Shown piece after piece: positions 60,798 through 64,000 of a stretch of 64,000 nt of DNA (position 1 is the stretch's first letter; every line of letters starts with the position of its first letter). The notes below the pieces were generated by a model. The model saw only the letters and a program-made list of their open reading frames with translations. It was not told where the DNA came from and did not search any database. This DNA is from Sphingomonas metalli (lineage in GTDB: Bacteria; Pseudomonadota; Alphaproteobacteria; Sphingomonadales; Sphingomonadaceae): assembly GCF_014641735.1 (NCBI RefSeq), contig NZ_BMIH01000001.1:1056001-1120000 (forward strand). Direction: 5' to 3'. The position numbers were made by a program, and so were the translations under genes.

Positions 60798-63392
60798 ATG
60801 CGCAACTATGTCACCGTGTCGCATATTGCATTGGCAACATGCTGTATGCTGGGAATGAGCGACGATGCATCGGCGCAGCAACCCGGCCCCGTACTGGTCC
60901 CCGTGAGCGCGACGGTCGCGCCCGATCCGCTGGCGGACCCGGCGCCAGCGACCGATCCGCAGGACGGCAACGAGATCATCGTCACCGGCACGCGCGCGAC
61001 CGGCATCACCGCGGCGGAAAGCGCCGCGCCGATCAAGGTGCTGGGCGAAGAGGCGCTCAGCCATGTTGGCCAGCCCAATCTGAACCAGGTGCTGACCCAG
61101 CTCGTCCCCTCCTTCGTCGCGCAGGCCTTTGGCGGCGACACGGCCAATCTGACCCTGTCGGCGCGGCTGCGCGGGCTCAGCCCGAACCACACGCTGGTGC
61201 TGGTCAACGGCAAGCGGCGCCACGGCACGTCCAACCTCGCCGTACTCGGCGGACCGTTCCAGGGCGCCGCGACGGCCGATCTCGACCTGATCAGCCCGTC
61301 CTCGATCAAGCGCATCGAGGTTCTGGAAGACGGCGCCGCCGCGCAATATGGCTCCGATGCGATCGCTGGCGTCATCAACGTCATCCTCAAGGACGATGCC
61401 GAGGGCGGCGACGGCTATATCACCGCGGGCAAGAACTATGACGTCGGCGGCGATACGCTGGCGGGCACGCTGCACCTCGCCACCCGGGTCGGCGAGACCG
61501 GCTATTTCAACGTCACGGCCTTCCACCGCTTCCACGATTTCACCCAGGTCGGCGGGCTGGACCGGCGCGTGACCGACATCAACGGCAATCTGCTGACGGC
61601 GACGTCCAATCCCTCGCTCAGCGCGATCCAGCGCCAGCTGTTTCCGCTGATGGACAACTTCCCCTATGTGAACAAGATCAACGGCGACGCGCAATCCTCG
61701 CTGACCAACCTCCAATACAACACCGCCTTCGATTTCGGCAGCGCGGAGGTCTACAGCTTCGGCACCTATTCGAAGCGGATCGCCAGCGGCCGCCAGAATG
61801 TCCGCGTGCCGACCCGCGTGTCGCGGACCGTGGCGGGGGTGACGACCTATTTCGATCCCGAGGGCGACAGCCCGGTCAACGGCTTCACCCCGCGCGAGAA
61901 GATCCGCGAAGACGACATGGCCTTCACCGGCGGCGTGCGCGGCACGGTGAGCGGCTTCCAATACGATCTGTCGAGCACCTTCGGGCAGGACAAGGCGCAG
62001 ATCTTCACCGTCGATTCGGCGAACGCGTCGCTCTATGCCGATACCGGCTTCACCCCGACGAGCTTCTATAACGGCGTCTTCAAATCGACCGAGTTCACCG
62101 TCAACGCCGATGTCCGGCGCGAGATCGAGGCGGGTTTCGCGACCCCGATCACCGTCGCCTTCGGTGGCGAATACCGGCGCAACGTCTACGAGATCGGATC
62201 GGGCGACCCCGGCTCGATCTACAAGGAGGGCGGCCAGGCCTATCCGGGCTTCCGGCCCTCCGATGCGGGCGTCAACAGCCGCACGGGCAAGTCGCTCTAC
62301 CTCGATCTGGCGACCAATCCGGTCGAGGCGCTGAAGCTCGATATCGCCGGTCGGTACGAGCATTATTCGGACTTCGGCAGCCGCTTCATCTACAAGGCGA
62401 CCGGGCGCTACGACTTTTCCGACGCCTTCGCCCTGCGCGGGACCATATCGACCGGCTTCCGCGCGCCGACGCTGGCCGAATCCTATTATTCGGCGACCAA
62501 CGTCTCCCCCACCGCCGCCTTCGTCCAGCTTCCGGCCAACTCCGCGGCGGCCAAGCTGATCGGCTTCCAGAATCTGAAGCCCGAAAAGTCGACCAACTAT
62601 TCGCTCGGCACCGTCATCCGGCCGCTGCCCGACCTGACGATCACGCTCGACGCCTATCAGGTGAAGATCCGTGACCGCATCCTCGGCACGGGCTCGATCT
62701 TCGGCAGCGGCGGCGCCGTCAACTTCGCGGTGGTGCGGCAGGCGATCATCGCCAACGGCAACGTCCTCGATCCCACCGTCAGCCAGACGGGCATCAACAT
62801 CTTCACCAACGGCGCGGACACGCGGACGCGCGGCGTCGATCTGGTCGTCAGCTACACCTCCGACTTCGGCGACGCCGGCAAGGCCGTCTGGACGATTTCG
62901 GGCAATTACAACGAGACCAAGCTGCGCCGGCTGATCGCGGCGCCCGCCACCCTGACCAATCCGGCGACGGGACAGGTCATCCCGCTCTTCAACCTCGGCG
63001 CCCAGTCGAACATCGAGACGGCCTCGCCGCGGGTGAAGCTGATCAACTCCGTCCTCTACAGCATCGACAAGTTCTCGGCGACGCTGCGCGGCACCATCTA
63101 CGGCAAGAGCTCGGCGCAGCTCAGCCCCGATGGCGGCACCTTCTACAAGCAGACGATCGGCACCGCGTTCATCGGCGACATCGAGCTGAACTACGACATC
63201 ACGCCCAACCTCGGCATCGCGATCGGCGCCAACAACGTGTTCAACAAGACGCCGCCGACCATCCCGCTGGTGCCCGGCACGACCAACCAGACGCTGGTCA
63301 ACGGCGGCAATGTGCTCGACGCGCCGCTCACCTTCAGCCCCTATGGCATCAATGGCGGCTATTACTATGCTCGCCTGAACGTGTCCTTCTGA
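60798..63392 (+). CDS. TonB-dependent receptor next to the amine oxidase
   Basis: An 864-residue receptor. After signal MRNYVTVSHIALATCCMLGM...SAQ comes TonB-box NEIIVTGTRATG, plug motifs LNQVLTQLVPSFVAQAFGGD, LRGLSPNHTLVLVNGKRRHG and RIEVLEDGAAAQYGSDAIAG-VINVILK, and a barrel ending GGYYYARLNVSF. The RGLSPNHTLVLVNGKRRH plug type is common in receptors near peptide or amino-acid catabolic genes of proteobacteria. The upstream Tat oxidase and the downstream RidA point to an amine or peptide ligand. A strong hairpin follows the stop. Confidence 0.9.
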   Translation: MRNYVTVSHIALATCCMLGMSDDASAQQPGPVLVPVSATVAPDPLADPAPATDPQDGNEIIVTGTRATGITAAESAAPIKVLGEEALSHVGQPNLNQVLTQLVPSFVAQAFGGDTANLTLSARLRGLSPNHTLVLVNGKRRHGTSNLAVLGGPFQGAATADLDLISPSSIKRIEVLEDGAAAQYGSDAIAGVINVILKDDAEGGDGYITAGKNYDVGGDTLAGTLHLATRVGETGYFNVTAFHRFHDFTQVGGLDRRVTDINGNLLTATSNPSLSAIQRQLFPLMDNFPYVNKINGDAQSSLTNLQYNTAFDFGSAEVYSFGTYSKRIASGRQNVRVPTRVSRTVAGVTTYFDPEGDSPVNGFTPREKIREDDMAFTGGVRGTVSGFQYDLSSTFGQDKAQIFTVDSANASLYADTGFTPTSFYNGVFKSTEFTVNADVRREIEAGFATPITVAFGGEYRRNVYEIGSGDPGSIYKEGGQAYPGFRPSDAGVNSRTGKSLYLDLATNPVEALKLDIAGRYEHYSDFGSRFIYKATGRYDFSDAFALRGTISTGFRAPTLAESYYSATNVSPTAAFVQLPANSAAAKLIGFQNLKPEKSTNYSLGTVIRPLPDLTITLDAYQVKIRDRILGTGSIFGSGGAVNFAVVRQAIIANGNVLDPTVSQTGINIFTNGADTRTRGVDLVVSYTSDFGDAGKAVWTISGNYNETKLRRLIAAPATLTNPATGQVIPLFNLGAQSNIETASPRVKLINSVLYSIDKFSATLRGTIYGKSSAQLSPDGGTFYKQTIGTAFIGDIELNYDITPNLGIAIGANNVFNKTPPTIPLVPGTTNQTLVNGGNVLDAPLTFSPYGINGGYYYARLNVSF

Positions 63393-63399
63393 CAATCGG

Positions 63400-63424
63400 C
63401 GCCGGGCGCTCCGCGCGCCCGGCG
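63400..63424 (+). terminator. Stem-loop after the TonB receptor
   Basis: A perfect 10-bp stem CGCCGGGCGC / GCGCCCGGCG with a 5-base loop, 7 bp after the stop and before the RidA gene. No U-run, so partial read-through into ridA is plausible. Confidence 0.55.
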
Positions 63425-63447
63425 ATCAGCCACCGGAGTCGCTACCC

Positions 63448-63966
63448 ATGATGTTTCGTCTGCTCGCCATTCCCGCCGTTGCACTGGCCTCCATGCTCTC
63501 GGGCACAACGCCCGCCACCGCGCAAAGCGGCACCGTCACCCGGCACGCCAACACGCCGCCGGGACTGATCCTGCAAGGCGTGACGGTGCGATCGGGCGCG
63601 ACGATGCTCTATCTGTCCGGGCAGCTTGCCTCGCCGCTCGATCCCGCCAGCAAGACTCCCGCAGCGCAGCTCACCATCGCCGACTATGGCGACACCAAGA
63701 CCCAAACGGTCAGCATCCTCAACAAGATCAAGGGGATCCTGGCCGCCCGCGGCTTCGCGATGGGCGACATCATCAAGATGACCGTCTTCGTGGCTGGTGA
63801 CCCCAAGCTCAACGGCAAGATGGACTTCGCCGGCATGAACGACGGGTTCAAGCAATTCTTCGGGACGACGGAAAACCCGAACACGGTCGCCCGTTCGACC
63901 GTTCAGGTTGCGGCGCTCGCCGGGCCGGCCTTTCTGGTGGAGATCGAGGTGACCGCGGCGAAATAG
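63448..63966 (+). CDS. RidA family protein with signal peptide
   Basis: A 172-residue product with N-terminal signal MMFRLLAIPAVALASMLSGTTPATA, so it is exported, unlike the usual cytosolic RidA of about 130 residues. The body has the YjgF/RidA pattern: GVTVRSGATMLYLSGQLASP, QTVSILNKIKGILAARG, MGDIIKMTVFVAGDPKLNGK and TENPNTVARSTVQVAALAGP-AFLVEIEVTA, with the conserved RSTVQV Arg and the terminal VEIE Glu that bind the imine. RidA hydrolyses enamines and imines. An exported form beside an exported amine oxidase suggests that it clears the imine product outside the cytosol. Confidence 0.85.
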   Translation: MMFRLLAIPAVALASMLSGTTPATAQSGTVTRHANTPPGLILQGVTVRSGATMLYLSGQLASPLDPASKTPAAQLTIADYGDTKTQTVSILNKIKGILAARGFAMGDIIKMTVFVAGDPKLNGKMDFAGMNDGFKQFFGTTENPNTVARSTVQVAALAGPAFLVEIEVTAAK

Positions 63967-64000
63967 CCGCTCCGGTTGCCGGAGCGCACCGCGAGACCAT

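Noticed and set aside
60738..63395. An 885-residue minus-strand frame rich in Arg/Asp/Gly/Val
   Set aside because: Antisense shadow of the TonB receptor at 60798, with no domain recognised. The same applies to the long frames opposite the receptors at 23087, 28431 and 51814.

Overview
The window looks like chromosome of a sphingomonad (Sphingomonas or a close relative in Alphaproteobacteria). It is GC-rich, with many TonB-dependent receptors (four complete), two exported proteins ending in the sphingomonad-type PEPxxWA-CTERM sorting tail, Tat-exported enzymes, and heavy use of ATGA/GTGA start-stop overlaps. Many reading frames on the opposite strand are long but are only shadows of real genes.

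Layout. 1-5.3 kb: a TIR-TPR signalling protein running off the left edge, a VOC protein, two PEP-CTERM proteins with similar terminators, and a single-domain response regulator. 5.3-20.6 kb: a segment bounded by two direct copies of a ~313-bp repeat, each ending in the 3' part of a tRNA-Thr(CGT) gene, which looks like integration-site debris. Inside it are a DUF4139 paralogue pair, a TpsB-type secretion pore divergent from a FecR-domain/coiled-coil protein and a CHASE2-EAL phosphodiesterase, a UBP zinc-finger protein with an Old Yellow Enzyme, a frameshifted TfoX-like gene, one IS3-family element and a hypothetical gene with an unresolved start. 21.1-22.5 kb: a probable polymorphic nuclease toxin with a translationally coupled acidic immunity candidate.

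23-40.8 kb: carbohydrate and hexuronate utilisation. A TonB receptor lies behind a perfect 26-bp palindrome. Then come a GH3 glycosidase with a second TonB receptor, an ExuT-like MFS transporter, a KDG kinase, a GntR (FadR-type) regulator, a GH2 glycosidase, and uxuA-uxaC-uxuB with overlapping starts and stops. Near-identical GntR-type operators sit before the receptor/MFS pair and before GH2-uxuA-uxaC-uxuB, with a weaker copy before the kinase and regulator. A CPA1 antiporter and a DUF1348 gene divergent from a GlxA-type regulator follow.

44-55.7 kb: a predicted quinate/shikimate/chlorogenate-type uptake and catabolic locus. It has an MFS transporter, 3-dehydroshikimate dehydratase, a beta-propeller protein, two esterases/hydrolases, a TetR regulator, a large TonB receptor and a catabolic-type (probably NAD-preferring) shikimate dehydrogenase. 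Three copies of one GAAC-NN-GTTCGTAAC-like operator tie these promoters together.

55.7-64 kb: a Tat-exported beta-helix protein, a Tat-exported class A beta-lactamase, and a probable exported amine-oxidation set: Tat flavin amine oxidase, TonB receptor and RidA with a signal peptide.

All functions are inferred from motifs and context read by eye. No database search was run.
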